From Cercophora sp. LCS_1 (taxonomy: Eukaryota; Ascomycota; Sordariomycetes; Sordariales; Lasiosphaeriaceae): a stretch of DNA of 64,000 nt. The notes below the pieces were generated by a model. The model worked only from the letters and a program-made list of their open reading frames with translations, ran no database searches and had not been told where the DNA came from. Below are positions 21,060-32,949 of the stretch, in pieces. Numbering within the stretch: position 1 is the stretch's first letter; each line of letters starts with the position of its first letter. The DNA lies in NCBI GenBank assembly GCA_036250225.1, contig JAPZLL010000042.1:1-64000 (forward strand), given 5' to 3'. Both the position numbers and the translations under genes were made by a program.

Positions 21060-24000
21060 CGAACTCGTTTCGAAGGGGGTGGGAGACGCCTGTAGTTTGC
21101 GTGTCTCTTACTTGCCGTACATTCACGCCGTTGAAAGAAGCGTCCCTCTTAGATCTGTGATCGGAAGCCGAGAGCTATGTCTAGGTTGCAAAATGCACCA
21201 TTCTCTGTGCTGTGCATGGCAGAAAGTGCGTCGCGCAGGAGATTCACCGCCACTCCGGCTCAGTGATGGAACCTTACTCCCGGGTTTGTCTCTTACAGGC
21301 CTTTTCACAGGTCTTCCAAATGGTTTTTGGAAAGATATTCGAGTACCTCCGTGCAATCAAAATGTGGCCAACGATGTGTTTGCGGTCGTGTTGAAAACTT
21401 TCGCTCTGGAGAAGGATCTTGCCCGGAGTGCTCCCGAGTGAACGAGTGACCACCTAGGAGCCTTCACCCCGGCTTTGTGCATACGCCACAGCGCAAGATT
21501 CCAAGTCAACTAGCCTGGCGACAAGGGTAAAGCGGAGTGTCAGACCTCATCTTCCGGCGCTGCTCTCCGTCCGCCAAATCCTCGATGACCACACCCCTTG
21601 GTCAGAAGCCACAAGGTCATTCCAACGTCTACAATCTGCCTCGAGCAACGAGAACGATGTGTCGGCACGCTTCGTCGGGAGAACGCTCCCCATCGCCGCC
21701 GAGAATAGGGGCTGCGACGGAGATAGTGACAGAGATAGCCAAGGCACAATAGCCTCGGAAGATGTGAATGCGCGCCTTTGAGGCACAGCAGCCCGCTCGG
21801 GATTCAGATGAAGGTGCGAAAACGGTGGGTTGTCCTCTCGCTTCTACGCTCCCTTGAGAAAGGGCCGTAGAATTTAGCCAACCAAGCGGCAAAACTCATC
21901 CAGCTCCAGCATGCCTCCTTCAGACGTAGCCAGCCCTACCTGCAATCTCTTATCTGGCGCCACCCAGCTTTCTGGTCATGATGACGTCCTTGTTGTATGG
22001 TGCGTTGGTACTGGGCGGAGAACAAGGGCGGCGCCGGTGGTTATCGAGTAGTAGACCGTGATCCAGTACGCGGATTCATTTCCGTAATCGATGACTTCGC
22101 TTGGTTCGGTGGGGCGGGCAGACTCGGGCAGGTTCAGCCGGTGCAAGGGAGATGGATGAAGGTCGAGAGCGGGGAGGAAGGAGAATTGGGCGGTTAGTCG
22201 TTGTAGTGGAAGAAGGTCAGGAAGGGGGGTTATATTCGATTACATGCGTTGTCCGATCCGCTGACCCTGCCTGGCGGGAAAGAGCTTAGTGGGCGTTATA
22301 CTGCGCGCGAGCCAACGACGCTGGCTCTCGGGCTCTGAGCAGGGCAATAGTCGGTTGGAAGATGTTGGCCGCTGAGGGCGTTGTCGCGTAGGAGGGGCCA
22401 GCGGCAACTCGCCTAATCTTGATATTGACATCGTGTCTAATCTGTGGTGAACGAGGGGCTTGACCCTAGCAGTGAAGATGGAGTCCCTAATGATGCAAGC
22501 GGGCAGGTACTGTCTCATACAAGACAGCGAGCTGTCGGAGAGCGAGTCGGCACGGTCCGAGATTTGCAAGGGAAGACTAATCCCCATTGAGCTTATCGTG
22601 TACGGGCCGAGAAACGCGGGTGATGCGACCTTGTTGCCGTCAAGCCTTGCCCAGCTTCTTCCCTTGGCAATTCGCACGGCTGCCCCGGAGCGCGGTGTTG
22701 ATAGCTGCCTCACTCTGCCGACGGGAATAGGTACTCTGAAGCTGGTATCAAATTGTGAGTTACCTGGGCCTGGTCGCTTGCGTTGCTTCTTCACCCTCTT
22801 CCCTTCCCACCCGCTTCCCGCCTGTTTTGAGGCACTGCTAACGCTGCTTGCCTTCAGTTTTGCCTGCCCAAGCATCTCTGCCTTTTGGTCTCTCGAATCC
22901 TGTATGCGATTCCCAAATCGTACTACCTTAAGGCGGCAATCGACATTCCGTGAACGTCTTACTACCATGTCCGCCGCGCTCTTGGCAATTAGCTGGCAAC
23001 TGTTGCGCCGCTTGCGTGAAGACTCTTTTTCTTCTTGATGGTCTTATCAGGAGAAGCTCACGGTCCGCTAGGGATCAGGCCTTGCAAAAGCTTTTAGCGG
23101 TGAGAAGCGGCTTCGAGGCCAACAGGGAAGTCTACAAGGCCGGCTCCATCGTGTGGCGTTCCCAGGAAGGCAACTCCCCGGGTCGATTGAAGGTTATTCT
23201 GGAGGTGTTTCTCCGGTCGCTGTCTCGATATCACCAATGCCTGCCAATATCGTCAGCGCCTTCCATCGAGATCGGGGGCATGCTATACATCCTCGCAGAC
23301 CAGGCCGCCCACGAATAAATCGGACGCTCGTTCTACGCTCATTAGTACGAGTTAACCACCGCACGAGCTGCGGATACCCCACCGCGTTGTCCCTCACTCG
23401 GTACGCCGTGAGCGACGTCAGCAGATTCCATGCGTAGTCTCCAATCCTACTCTGCGAAAACACGCCTCGCCAATCCGCCACGTATGCATCCTATCTGATT
23501 GTGAGGACGCGGGCGGTCGGGATCTCGGACGGGAGGTGGGACTTGGGCCATAGTTCGGACGCGTCGGCTTGATGCCGGAGGGGAGTGTCTTGGTTGAGGA
23601 CGGGATCGTAACGGGTGGTATCTACGGTTCGGCTGACCGAAAGTCAGCCGCTCGCTGATCGGCGGCTCATATAAAACCCATTTTCATAAACTTTATTGCC
23701 AGCCCCGGGGCTTTTCGGGCTTCGTTCTTCCCATCAACCTTTATTTTGCGGCCTACGGCCGCAGGGAACCATACGACAAATTGAAGCTAATCTTCACCCG
23801 CTAGGCGTAAAGCTATCGTGATTTTTTTACCCATAGCCATGCTTATTGGCATAAGGATCGAAGCGAGCGAAGTGACAGCTTCCTCAACGGAACGAAGGGA
23901 GTTAAGCTGGTACCACCTCATCTCCCATTCCATCCCAAGATATCCCATAAACATCCCATACTATCCCAACTTCTATTGAGGAACTGCGAAAGGGGCGACA

Positions 24001-24184
24001 GCCCAAGGACAACAATGCCCCTGAGAGTTGCCCAGTTAACTGAACCCCTTTTACGCCTGCCCGCACAAACAAACCCCCTTGCCCAGACAGCCTGCTCATG
24101 GCCTGCCTAAGCACCTTCCATCTGGACAACTTTGGTCCAAACTTTGAAACCTTGATTGTCTGATCGAAATCACACACCTTCAAG
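21060..24184. other. Decayed stretch, no secure gene
   Basis: Long frames exist (22240-22968 minus and 22460-23038 plus), but their reading is ambiguous. The minus strand has Ser/Pro/Arg-rich text such as MSISRLGELPLAPPT that may be remains of a PDDEXK_12-type head; the plus strand has LIPIELIVYGPRNAGD, which faintly resembles the SNF2-like fragment at 19.5 kb. Neither is convincing. At 23690-23890 lies a short GC palindrome (gcggcctacggccgc). Positions 23900-24180 are otherwise featureless. Confidence 0.35.
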
Positions 24185-24723
24185 ATGCTCCTTCCACAAG
24201 ACCCTCTTTCTAGCCAGACCTTGAGCGTGAATATCCCCATCCGCTCCCACAGAAGCCAAACCTTTCCTTCTCCCACAATCAACCAATTCTTCTGCCTCTG
24301 CAAACCTCCTTCAACCTTTCAACCCTTCAACCCTCGCCCGCCAAACTCTTCCTCCACCAACCTCTTCCTTCAACCACCAACCTCCCCATCACCAAGCTCC
24401 CACCAACGCCCCTCCACCAACCTTCTTCCACCCGCTCATCAACGTGAGTTCTCTTCCTCTCCCCCGCCCCTCTTGGCAGAACAGCCTAATCTTACAACTC
24501 TGCTGTTCTACTTCCTCCTGCTGCCCTTGGCAGACCAGCTTGCGCTGGCAGCCTTGTTGCTGGGCTGGCTTTTCTGGCCCCAGAGCTGCACTCTTCTCCT
24601 CTCCCCTAGCTTTCCCAGCAGAACAGCCTGTAGTGGCAGTTTTACTGCCATTTTTGCCCTTGCAACCCCGCTATTTTTCCGTCTCAACCCCACCACTGAC
24701 ATCCACCGGATAAAGCTCTCAAG

Positions 24724-25756
24724 ATGTCTACCGCCGTCACGGGTGCCTCCGGCTCTGGTGGTCGCCGCCCCAGCGGTAATGGCGGCGATGACCGCCGCCC
24801 CAAGGACAACAGACGCAGCGACTTTCCCCCGGGCGCTTCTGGCAGCCGCACTGGCGCCAACCAGAAGGGCAAGAAGGTATTTTATCCCCATGAAACCAAA
24901 CCCTTGACCATCAGCTAACCTCCATACGTAGCGCGCAGTCAGTAGCGAGCATGAGAATGAGCGGGCCTCTAAGGCCTCTAAGGAGAGTAATGCCAGTGTG
25001 GCAAAGGTCCTCGAGGCACTGGACATTCAGGAGGGCGGCAACCATTACGAGGCTGCCTTTTATGAGGCTGGTGTCCATGAACCTGTTCCTGGCTGGTGGT
25101 ATGCCTCACGAGGCTTCGAATGGGTTCCGGAAGAGAATAGGTGGCGGTTTTACAAACTTGAGGATGAGCGACGCACCATTCTCAACCCCTATCTGCGGGA
25201 GGAATACGACATGGTGTATGACCATCCGGCTGATCCCCAGCGCACCTCATGGAGGGTGGAGATGAGCCCTGGCAGGGACTATCCACGGGCCTCATCGCAT
25301 CCGATGCCAATGGCAATTCGGGCCTTTGCCCAATACTCGGCACTTGCTCGTCATGGCATCAACCCCCGTGAGCAGGGTCCTCTGTCCCGTCCGGAGTATG
25401 CATCCCTCGCTCGCCATGGTATGAGGGTTCCGGAGCATGGCCGTTTGATGACCCCGCCCCCTGCTCCGCCTGGTTCACCAGGCTTCATTCCACTTGCCTC
25501 GCCCAGCAATTCGGAGGGCAATAATTCGGGGTCTGCTCGGTCTGGAAGCTCCCGTCGCCCTGTTGCCTCGCCCAGCAACTCAGAGGTCACCAGTTCGGGG
25601 TCTGCTCCGCCTGGAAGTGCCCGTCGCCCGGTGGTTGTTTCGTCAGGCTCATCTCGTGCCAGCGCCGACAACCGTGAAGGTTCGCCCTCAACCCCAACCC
25701 CTACCCCGGGCCCTGCCCGTAAGAGCGGCAATGCGAAGAAGGACCACCGTCGCTGA
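24724..25756 (+). CDS. Spliced orphan protein with Ser/Pro-rich tail
   Basis: Exon 1 (24724-24876) and exon 2 (24932-25756) join in phase across a 55-nt intron (gtattt ... gctaacctccatacgtag), giving 325 aa. The head is Gly/Ser/Arg-rich and highly polar. A compact middle (about residues 85-145: GGNHYEAAFYEAGVHEPVPG ... GWWYASRGFEWVPEENRWRF) looks folded and aromatic-rich. Two copies of YxALARHG/YASLARHG follow, then a low-complexity tail containing a repeated SNSE..SSGSA(R/P)(S/P)GS(S/A)RRPV unit. A long CT-rich leader (24180-24720) precedes it. There are no internal stops. I do not recognise the family; a role in a transposable element is possible given the surroundings. Confidence 0.6.
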
Positions 25757-26384
25757 GACTTTTCGAGATGCTGGGAGGGAGGGAGGGTTGGTTTCCTGGT
25801 GCCTTTGTGCCAGTGATGGTGCGGACACGGATGCTTTTTCCTACCTTGGGTTGGGTTTTCTGGGATTTTGCTGGAAATGCTGCTGGGAGACATAGAAGGC
25901 GTTTATGGGGGTTTCCTGGCTGGTAATGCTGCTGGTGGATATAGATCTGGGAAGGAGGGAGGGAGGGAGTGTCAGGTTTCCTGGCGCAAAGGTATCAGCT
26001 ACCCCATAAATTTGCATTGTTTCAAATTCCTTAATTCTAATGGAAACTCCTTGATTTTCGATTCTTCTTCTCTGACATGCATCGACCCCCAAACTGCAGC
26101 AAAGTGTGAGTGCCCGCCCAGCGCGGGCGGGAACCAGAAAGCTTCTCATCACAGCTGGGTGAGCGCAAAAGCAATGAGTTGTGGTATAAAGTTGGATCGT
26201 ACCTTCCATGTTTGGCAGCCACATGACCTGTGCGGCTGAAGCTGTGGCAGCTGCCTGGCCCTGCAGCAAAACCAAAAGCTGCACTTTCCTGGCAGTCAAA
26301 CCTTGCCCCTAAGAACTTCCCACTCCCTCTTATCCTTTGCCATCACCATTGTGCTCGGTCTTCTCTGGCGCCTGCGGCACCACT
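25757..26384. other. Spacer between two plus-strand genes
   Basis: It holds the 3' UTR of the preceding gene with repeated ctgggag/tttcctggc phrases (for example gctgggaggg and gctgggagac) and an upstream region of the next gene. No gene was recognised. Confidence 0.4.
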
Positions 26385-27509
26385 ATGGCTGACCATATAT
26401 ACGCTGCGTCAATCACATTTGGTGTTGTGAGTTCGCTGCGGGGAAAGAGGCGAGGCCCCCCAGTTGCAGACACGCTCAGCTGGCCAAAGCGCGCATTGGC
26501 GATGCAAGGTTTGAACAATCCAATCTCGCGACCGTGAGATACCAACGAATTAATGTGCTTTCAGATCCGGTGCTGGAGAGCAGATTGGAGGATGTCTAGT
26601 CACCGCTCTTCAAGACTGCTGTTCCCAGTATCTGCGACACTGCCGAGCCCAATCAAGAGCTTAGAGAGCCTGCCCTCCTGATCGACCCGACCGAAGAACT
26701 CGTGTACCCCGCCGATAGCGATGACGAGTGCGGTGATTTGAGTAGTGAGGAGAGTGCGCCAGTGGATAAGCAAGCAAACAATAACGAGGGCAACGGTGAT
26801 GATGATGATAATGATGACGGTGATGGCAGCGCTGCTGTGCTGCCGTCGGAGGATATATCACCGGCTGCTGCAGAAGTTTGCTCATGGTTCCCATCACAAG
26901 CAAGGGCACCAACTGACGGAGGTGCAGAAATTTCAATGGTATCCAATCTGGCCAGCATATGGGGAACCGTTTCTTGCCTTGGCAAAGGCCTCTCGATGTG
27001 TAAAGGGCACATATTTCCACAAGGCTGCAAAGCGACATAAGCCGGTGGTTCTCGAAGACTTCGCCGCAGAAACCCCCATCGTTTATATGCCCCCATCCAA
27101 CACCACGATGTTCACCCTGCCGTTCCTTGATGATGGCAACGAAACCGTCCTAAGGCGCATTCTTTCGCGGAGGCCACCCGATGATAGTGCCCGCGGGGCA
27201 GCGCTCCTCTATCTTTACGGACATATCAACATTGGAACCGCTGCATGCACCCGCTGCATTTCAGAAACGTCTGCCCCTTTTGCTGCGTGCACAAATGCAC
27301 CAGCTTTTTGTCACGGAATCTGCGCAGCTTGTTATTTTCTGGGGGGGACGCTTGAGGAAAGGCTGGCCAGATGCAGCATTTCTAGTTTTATGGAATATGG
27401 GAGATATACTCAGCTTTTGCTGAGTGAGGACACATTTGGTGAGGAGGGTGTGTTTGTTGGGCACAATCCAGAGGCAATGGCATCACTAAAACCGCTTTTC
27501 TATTACTAG
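26385..27509 (+). pseudogene. DUF3716-type Cys-rich protein, damaged
   Basis: The 3' part (to the stop at 27507-27509) contains AACTRCISETSAPFAAC ... GICAACYF ... ARCS, the pattern of fungal DUF3716 (two Cys pairs around a PF..C motif). Upstream, another frame gives a coherent acidic sequence (RIGDARFEQSNLATVRYQ, then a TAG at about 26608-26610, then DPTEELVYPADSDDECGD and an Asp-rich run). Joining the two needs a shift or intron around 26850-26880. Either splicing I could not resolve or real damage separates them; the in-frame TAG favours damage. No function is known for the domain. Confidence 0.5.
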
Positions 27510-28611
27510 ATACTTAATTCAACACCTTTTGGCTTGGGACATATGTGCGCTTTATGATGTGACATGCTGGATGCGGACAAACCCCAGAGACACAAACTCA
27601 GTGACATTTCCACCCTTATACCACTTTGGAAAAGGAGCAATAAAATGTTGGGGGGTGACACTAAGTCACTGTTTTTTTTTTTTTTTGGCTTTATCTAAGG
27701 CGCCTAGAAGTTGATTTGTCTGCCTGAACATAATTGGGCTTGCAGCATAAATTCTCACCCCGCCAAAATGCAGCACGCAGCCCTGGGATTTCAGCATTTT
27801 AACCAAGACAAAATATTGACCTAAAAGTGAATGTCTTCTCCCTGTTGTTCCCCGCCTCGCTTGACTGATGGCTCTCTTCCTCGCTCGTATCATCTCTCTT
27901 TGTTTGCTTGACCCGGGGGTTGTCAGTCTGGGGGTGCTTTCTAGGGCCATATCGGGGCTTGTTGAGACTGCAGACAGAGCTAGCTTGCCTAGGGCAAGTG
28001 TTGCTGCGAGGGAGAAGGCGGTTATTGACCTTGATGGGGGAACGGCTTGCGGCGGACCAACTCTCGGCGCCGGCGAATAGGAGCCGGAACGTGATAAAAG
28101 GTGGTAAGGTCGATGGTTTCCGGCGATAAGATATGGTCAACATCGAGGAATCGGCCAGACCAATCGCTGGCGAAGGGGTCCGTGGGGTCGTCCTGAACTT
28201 GACGAGACGGTCTGATATCTAGGGCACGCCAATATACTAGCGCTTCGGCTTGCGCGCTGTGAAATCTCTTGGACGCGGCAACTGGCGATCAGGCAGGATA
28301 CATATTTCTCGCCTACCATACGAGATATGATCGTTTTATTGGAAGCTGCTTCCGGGGAAGGGACGTAGCGAACACGGTGCGGTAATCCCCGAAAAGAAAA
28401 TCTTCATGACTATGGGGTTGGGGAAGGTAAGCCTTTGTCTCATCAGTCTCTTAACTCCAATATCCCAAGAGGCTACAGCTAGAACGAGGAAACTAAGATC
28501 GAAGTTGGAATGGATGCCTTTATGCATAAACTGTGATTTACTGTGGAGGGTTTGCGAGATGTCTGCAAGGATAAATTGTTGAACCATTGTAAATACAAGA
28601 TATCCAACCAA
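27510..28611. other. No gene recognised
   Basis: Contains an aataaa near 27640, a 15-nt T run at 27671-27685, and GC-rich frames without motifs. Nothing is supported. Confidence 0.45.
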
Positions 28612-29510
28612 CTAGGCTTTACGCGGTCGTCCTCGGCATTTTGCTACCCCTTTCTGAACTTTCATCTTCGCCTTATTAATCTCCCACTCTTTCAGCGCCT
28701 CGCCCATGCTTACAAAATCCCCTGGAAACATATTTGTCGACACCCATTTAACCAAATAACACTTCCGGCCCTTGTGAACTTCCTCGCTGAGAATTCTCTC
28801 GACTTCCCACTGATCAGGTACTTTGTCGTCATTCTTACAGGGTAGTGCCTCCCCATGGCTCTCTAACGGATCAATGCTGGTTTCGTCTTGACCTCCGTGC
28901 TCCAGGGTATGGGGCCCTCGTTTATCAGGACCCTCGACCCTCTTGAGCTCGATCCCATTCATGGGGATGCTCCTGGTAAGAGAAGAGTTCTCAAGGGCTG
29001 TTACGGCTGAATTCTGTGGAGATTGTACCCCCATATCGCCTGTCGGCTGTGTGCTGTCGGGATGGTTCCCCAATGCACAGCCGGCTAGAACACAATATTA
29101 GTCTATTCAGGCATCAGCCTGACAAAAGTAATCTTACATATATTACCATGGTGAGCCCACGAAGTCACGATGACTTCACTCGGCCTATTAAAGTCTCCAG
29201 GCAAGCAGGGAAGCTCTGCCCTGTTGCGTTCGGCGGTGGTAATGTTCGCGGTGGTTCCTGGAGTAATTAGCCCGTGCGCAAAGAGAAGGCAGTTAGTCCT
29301 ACCTGGACCATCGCTAAGCATGGGGTGAGAGGCGGGGTTTGATCGCGCTCTCCCTAGCAGGCCCGGAGTGAGGTTGATGTCTTTGGCATCGTTGCCGTTG
29401 GCGATATTGGTGTTGGTGGGTGGAGGATTTTGTGGATGCATCGGGGGCCATGACTTGGGCTGATGGGTCCCGCTGGCAGTGGGTTGGAAATGTATAATTT
29501 TCAAATCCAT
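28612..29510 (-). CDS. Chromodomain protein with AT-hook-like C-terminus, copy 1
   Basis: Three exons (29303-29510, 29147-29257, 28612-29084) joined by introns of 45 and 62 nt give an uninterrupted 263-aa protein. The chromodomain lies at about residues 185-240: WEVERILSEE, then RKCYLVKWVST, and the final helix EALKEWEINKAK, with the aromatic positions of a methyl-lysine pocket present (W, Y, W). The protein ends RGRPRKA, an AT-hook-like motif that would bind the minor groove. The N-terminal 180 residues are Pro/Ser/Thr-rich. A paralogue lies at 40333-41222, and the two share upstream DNA. No integrase or reverse transcriptase is attached. A role in heterochromatin targeting or as a mobile-element accessory protein is inference. 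Confidence 0.78.
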
Positions 29511-29539
29511 GCTGAGGCTGATAGGTTCACTGGGTACTA

Positions 29540-30240
29540 TTAAATGTTAAATGTGAAGACGGCTGCCAGAATGGGGAGAAAATCGAGGGAACGAAGACTC
29601 TTATGGACAAACAGGGGGGTCAACCGACCTCCATCGGCCACACTGTCAAGACCGCCCAAACATTTCCCTAAACGGGCTAATACCCTAATTCATAAAACAG
29701 GAATTTCCCAGAGGGTGATCTTTCGATACCTAGTCAATATTACCAAACTTGCTCACCGATAAATAGTTCCCGTTCGGGCAATCCGGTAAGTTTCCCAAGA
29801 GAAAAAAGGTGAAGCCTTCTATTGACGCCGATTTAGGCAATTTCTAAAAAGGGAAAGAGTACCACTTCAAGCGTGACTTCGCCGTTACGCCTTCAAACGC
29901 ACTGCTGATACCGGAGGCCTTAGCCTGAAAATACGCCTTGCGGTCCCCCCCGGTTCCCCCTTTTCCCTCTTTCCCTTAAACAGTAATCCTCCCCTGCCCT
30001 TTCTGTCATGCGTCTTATCGACCTTGGGGCAGCCGAGGCATTACGCCTCCATCGAGGCCGTGGCCTAAGATCTGACTTGCGTTTCGCCCCCCACCTCCCG
30101 GGCCTCCCCCCCTTTTAACCTCCTCGCAGCTTTATTATGCAACCAGGAAAAACCGAAGCCGCATGACTCGATTACCCATGTCGTAGAAGCCATTTGACTG
30201 CTTGGCTGCTAGGTTGCTACATAGCTCTGCGCTTGATAGG
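29540..30240 (-). repeat. 5' flank shared with chromodomain copy 2
   Basis: Upstream of chromodomain copy 1 the DNA resembles 41290-41890 in the same orientation: cattacgcctcc ... a poly-C tract with cacctcccgg, then aaccgaagccgcatga, and (t)tgactgctt.ggct. The cctcccgg/ccgggagg block recurs, in either orientation, near 39510 and 43025. The duplication unit therefore covers at least 1.6 kb, gene plus promoter. Confidence 0.65.
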
Positions 30241-31600
30241 GTCTGCCTGCACGGCCGTCTCAGCCAACCGCCAACACTGCAGCCCTACCCCGCCCACTGT
30301 TCGTGATATTAAAACCCTCCCCTTCCATTTTATTCCCCTTGCGGTTTTTCAGGGGCTGGCATAAGTGACGCCCACAAGGCGCCTCGCCACCTTATATGAA
30401 ACTTGAATAGCGCCATTCCCCCCGGTTCCCTAACTCCCCGAGGTTAGACAGCCATCCACACCAGCCCTTCCCTGGGATCATCCCACGCTCTAGGAGGTTA
30501 TTCAAAACAGACTAGGAGATTAGGGATTACTAGGCGTAGCGCAATGTATCAGGACACTTTAGGCGAGGCAGACTTGGACATGAGTGCATAGCAACGGCGT
30601 AGGGCCCTCCTTCCCCTCTCTCATCCGACACCCTCCTGAGCAATAGTGAGACAAACGCCAGGGGTACTTATTGCAAGGCAAGCCCACTACGCAAGCATGA
30701 ACACCGCCATGCCAGCCTTGTTATACTAGCGGAATCTGGAACGATAGTCCCATGGCTGTGTACCCCAAATATGAAGATACATCTCATGTCGTGCAGCTTA
30801 AACAATAATGACCTACCCAAATCGTGTCGAAAGGGAGTAATGGGCAACAAAAACGGAGGAATCAGCGCAACTATATCCGTGGCGCCATCACTGAGAACTG
30901 CGAGAGGTCTTGCGTGGATGAAGGATGATATCGACCGTGCGGTGTTCAAAAAAGTCGGTGTAAGTTGGTATTGTGCAGATGTTGACCAGACTGATGTCGA
31001 TGCTCCCAACCGATACTGTAGATATTCCGTGATCGACATGACTGGCTGAGGGATTGCTGACAGGTTGAGCTTATCATCAGCGCTAGCTGCTTATTTGGAC
31101 CGCGTTTCGAAAATGGATGCTGCTGACAATCAGATGTCTGTTCTCAACGCCTCGTATCGTCAGCATCGAATAATCCCACTCTCTCTCTGAGGAAGTTCCG
31201 GCATGTGCGGAAGATCCTTGCCAACGGGGCCTCGGGTGCCCAGACACCCCAGACTCTCTGCTCTGTACAGACCCTCTACCCCCAGTACCAACAGTGCTCC
31301 CTCCTAGGTTCTCGACATAATGCTAACTTCATCCCGTACCTAGGGAATTTTCATGGCAGCCTTTAGGAGGTCACAGCTCTTGACCGTTGGCGAAGCTTCA
31401 CGTCGGCAATCCACCCAGCGGCTCGATTCCTGCGATCGCCGTCAGAATGGTTCAGGCGCCTGGTGTGGCATGATGGACCAATTCGCTTCCGGAGTGCTCT
31501 TCAGCAGAATCTTCGGAATTGACCATCTTTGCTAGCTAGGCTTAGCTATCAGGGGGATCCATGGAAGGGGCTTGTCGCGGGGACGGATGCGCCGTTCCTG
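30241..31600. other. Repeat-derived spacer
   Basis: No gene. A segment near 30535-30583 (atgtatcaggacactttaggc and gaggcagacttggacatg) recurs inverted at 34045-34085 and direct at 36570-36612, marking a third dispersed repeat family in this tract. Confidence 0.5.
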
Positions 31601-31699
31601 GGCTGGCCGTGTTCCCTGGACGATGCCCAGAGGCAGTTCGCGGCCAACTGCTGTTCGTGTTGAACCGCGGCCAACTCCTATACCGGCGTCGGTCGTTGG

Positions 31700-31929
31700 C
31701 ACAGGCCAGGAGCTGCTCGCCCACTACACACCCTTGGAAATCTGCGGCGGCCTCCTCGTGGCTGCGGCGTGGGCAGTACCGCCTTCCCGCTGGCCCTGCA
31801 GTCCATCCTCCCAAAATTAGGCTTCCCATAGTCCTACCGCATCCTCGCCTTCGTCGTACTCGGCCTCGCCTTACCCGCCAACCTCTCTTCCTGCGCACGC
31901 GCATCTTCCCCTCGAGGCCACGCGCTCTG
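31700..31929 (+). pseudogene. MFS (monocarboxylate-type) transporter scrap
   Basis: Two adjacent frames give EICGGLLVAAAWAV and then GSTAFPLALQSILPKLGFP, a TAG stop, and SYRILAFVVLGLALPANL. This matches a transmembrane pair near the middle of fungal MCT-like major facilitator transporters (F/Y-P-x-x-L.. LxxKxGFP ... RxxAFxxL). Only about 75 residues remain, with a frameshift and a stop. Confidence 0.5.
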
Positions 31930-32196
31930 ACCCTCTCCCCGCCCCTATCCTCTCGTCCCCCCCCCCCCCTCGGCGCGTTCCAAGGTCGGAGCGGCCGGTA
32001 GTACGGCTATAACACCCCACAACCCTCTCACCACTCTTTACGAGATCCCTATTCTCCTTCTCACGAGTGGCTCGTCCCCCATTCTCCTCTTCTTCAAGCC
32101 TTTCCTTGTTCCTGGCACGGCTACCTGCTGTCATTAGCATCATCCCCCTTCCGGTCGACAAAACAACAACACTCACACACACACGCACAAGACATA

Positions 32197-32949
32197 ATGC
32201 CCGTACAGTTTATGCCGCACGCATCCTCGGTCACCGTCGTCCCGGGCCGTAAGGTCGAGCCATGGCTTACGCAAATACTCGAGCGCATCGACCGGACCAG
32301 TCGCCCGCTCAACAGCGTACCTCAACACCAGAAATGCCTGATCGAGACCCTTTCCTCGCCTCGCGCTATTTGGACCCTCGCCTCCCTAATGCTCCCCAAT
32401 GCGCCTGACTCCGAGCTCAGGAAAGACCCGGACCCACTAATCGAGGCCATCTCCAACTATCAGCTCGTCCACCTGGAGGCCTACATCGTCCGTGTTGACA
32501 TGCTGCGGAACGGGCTTACTTATAAGCTAACGCCTAACACAATCGAGTCTCTGATTGAGTACCACAAGAACATCCACTGCGTCAACGCCAAGGCTTACAC
32601 GTACGACTGGTCCGAGAAGGAGCAGCAGTGTAAGAAGCTGCACGATGACTTTATCCAGGCCGTCAACAAGTTTGCCTTCATGACGCATGTCTCGGCGCTT
32701 GAGGGGCTTGAGGAGGATGGAGCTGGAGAACTGCTCAGCGGCAAGAGTGGGGAGGTAAAGACCAGCGTCATGGCACTGATCAAGCCTCTGCTTCCGCCAC
32801 CACCCAGGAACGTAGATGCCGCTCGCCAACCCCCTCTGCTGCCCAGCCGCCAACGCCAACACGTAGGGCCAGCAGCTGATACCGTCGTCACTACCTGCGC
32901 CTGTCGAGTCATGGAGGGTTGTTCCGTCGAGCCCAGCGTGGCCTCGTAG
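32197..32949 (+). CDS. Orphan protein, single exon
   Basis: 250 aa from the ATG at 32197, preceded by a CT-rich leader (31930-32170) typical of fungal promoters. The first 200 residues look like a folded helical domain (EPWLTQILERIDRTSRPLN, IEAISNYQLVHLEAYIVRV, IESLIEYHKNIHCVNAKAY); the last 50, after LPPPPRNVDAARQ, are low-complexity and may be read-through of a missed intron. No membrane segment or signal peptide. I do not recognise the family. It is intact in a tract of decayed sequence, which argues for recent function or recent arrival. Confidence 0.5.
   Translation: MPVQFMPHASSVTVVPGRKVEPWLTQILERIDRTSRPLNSVPQHQKCLIETLSSPRAIWTLASLMLPNAPDSELRKDPDPLIEAISNYQLVHLEAYIVRVDMLRNGLTYKLTPNTIESLIEYHKNIHCVNAKAYTYDWSEKEQQCKKLHDDFIQAVNKFAFMTHVSALEGLEEDGAGELLSGKSGEVKTSVMALIKPLLPPPPRNVDAARQPPLLPSRQRQHVGPAADTVVTTCACRVMEGCSVEPSVAS

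Noticed and set aside
22240..23038. Possible PDDEXK_12-type head (minus) or SNF2-like fragment (plus)
   Set aside because: Two incompatible weak resemblances on opposite strands; neither has an ordered set of motifs.
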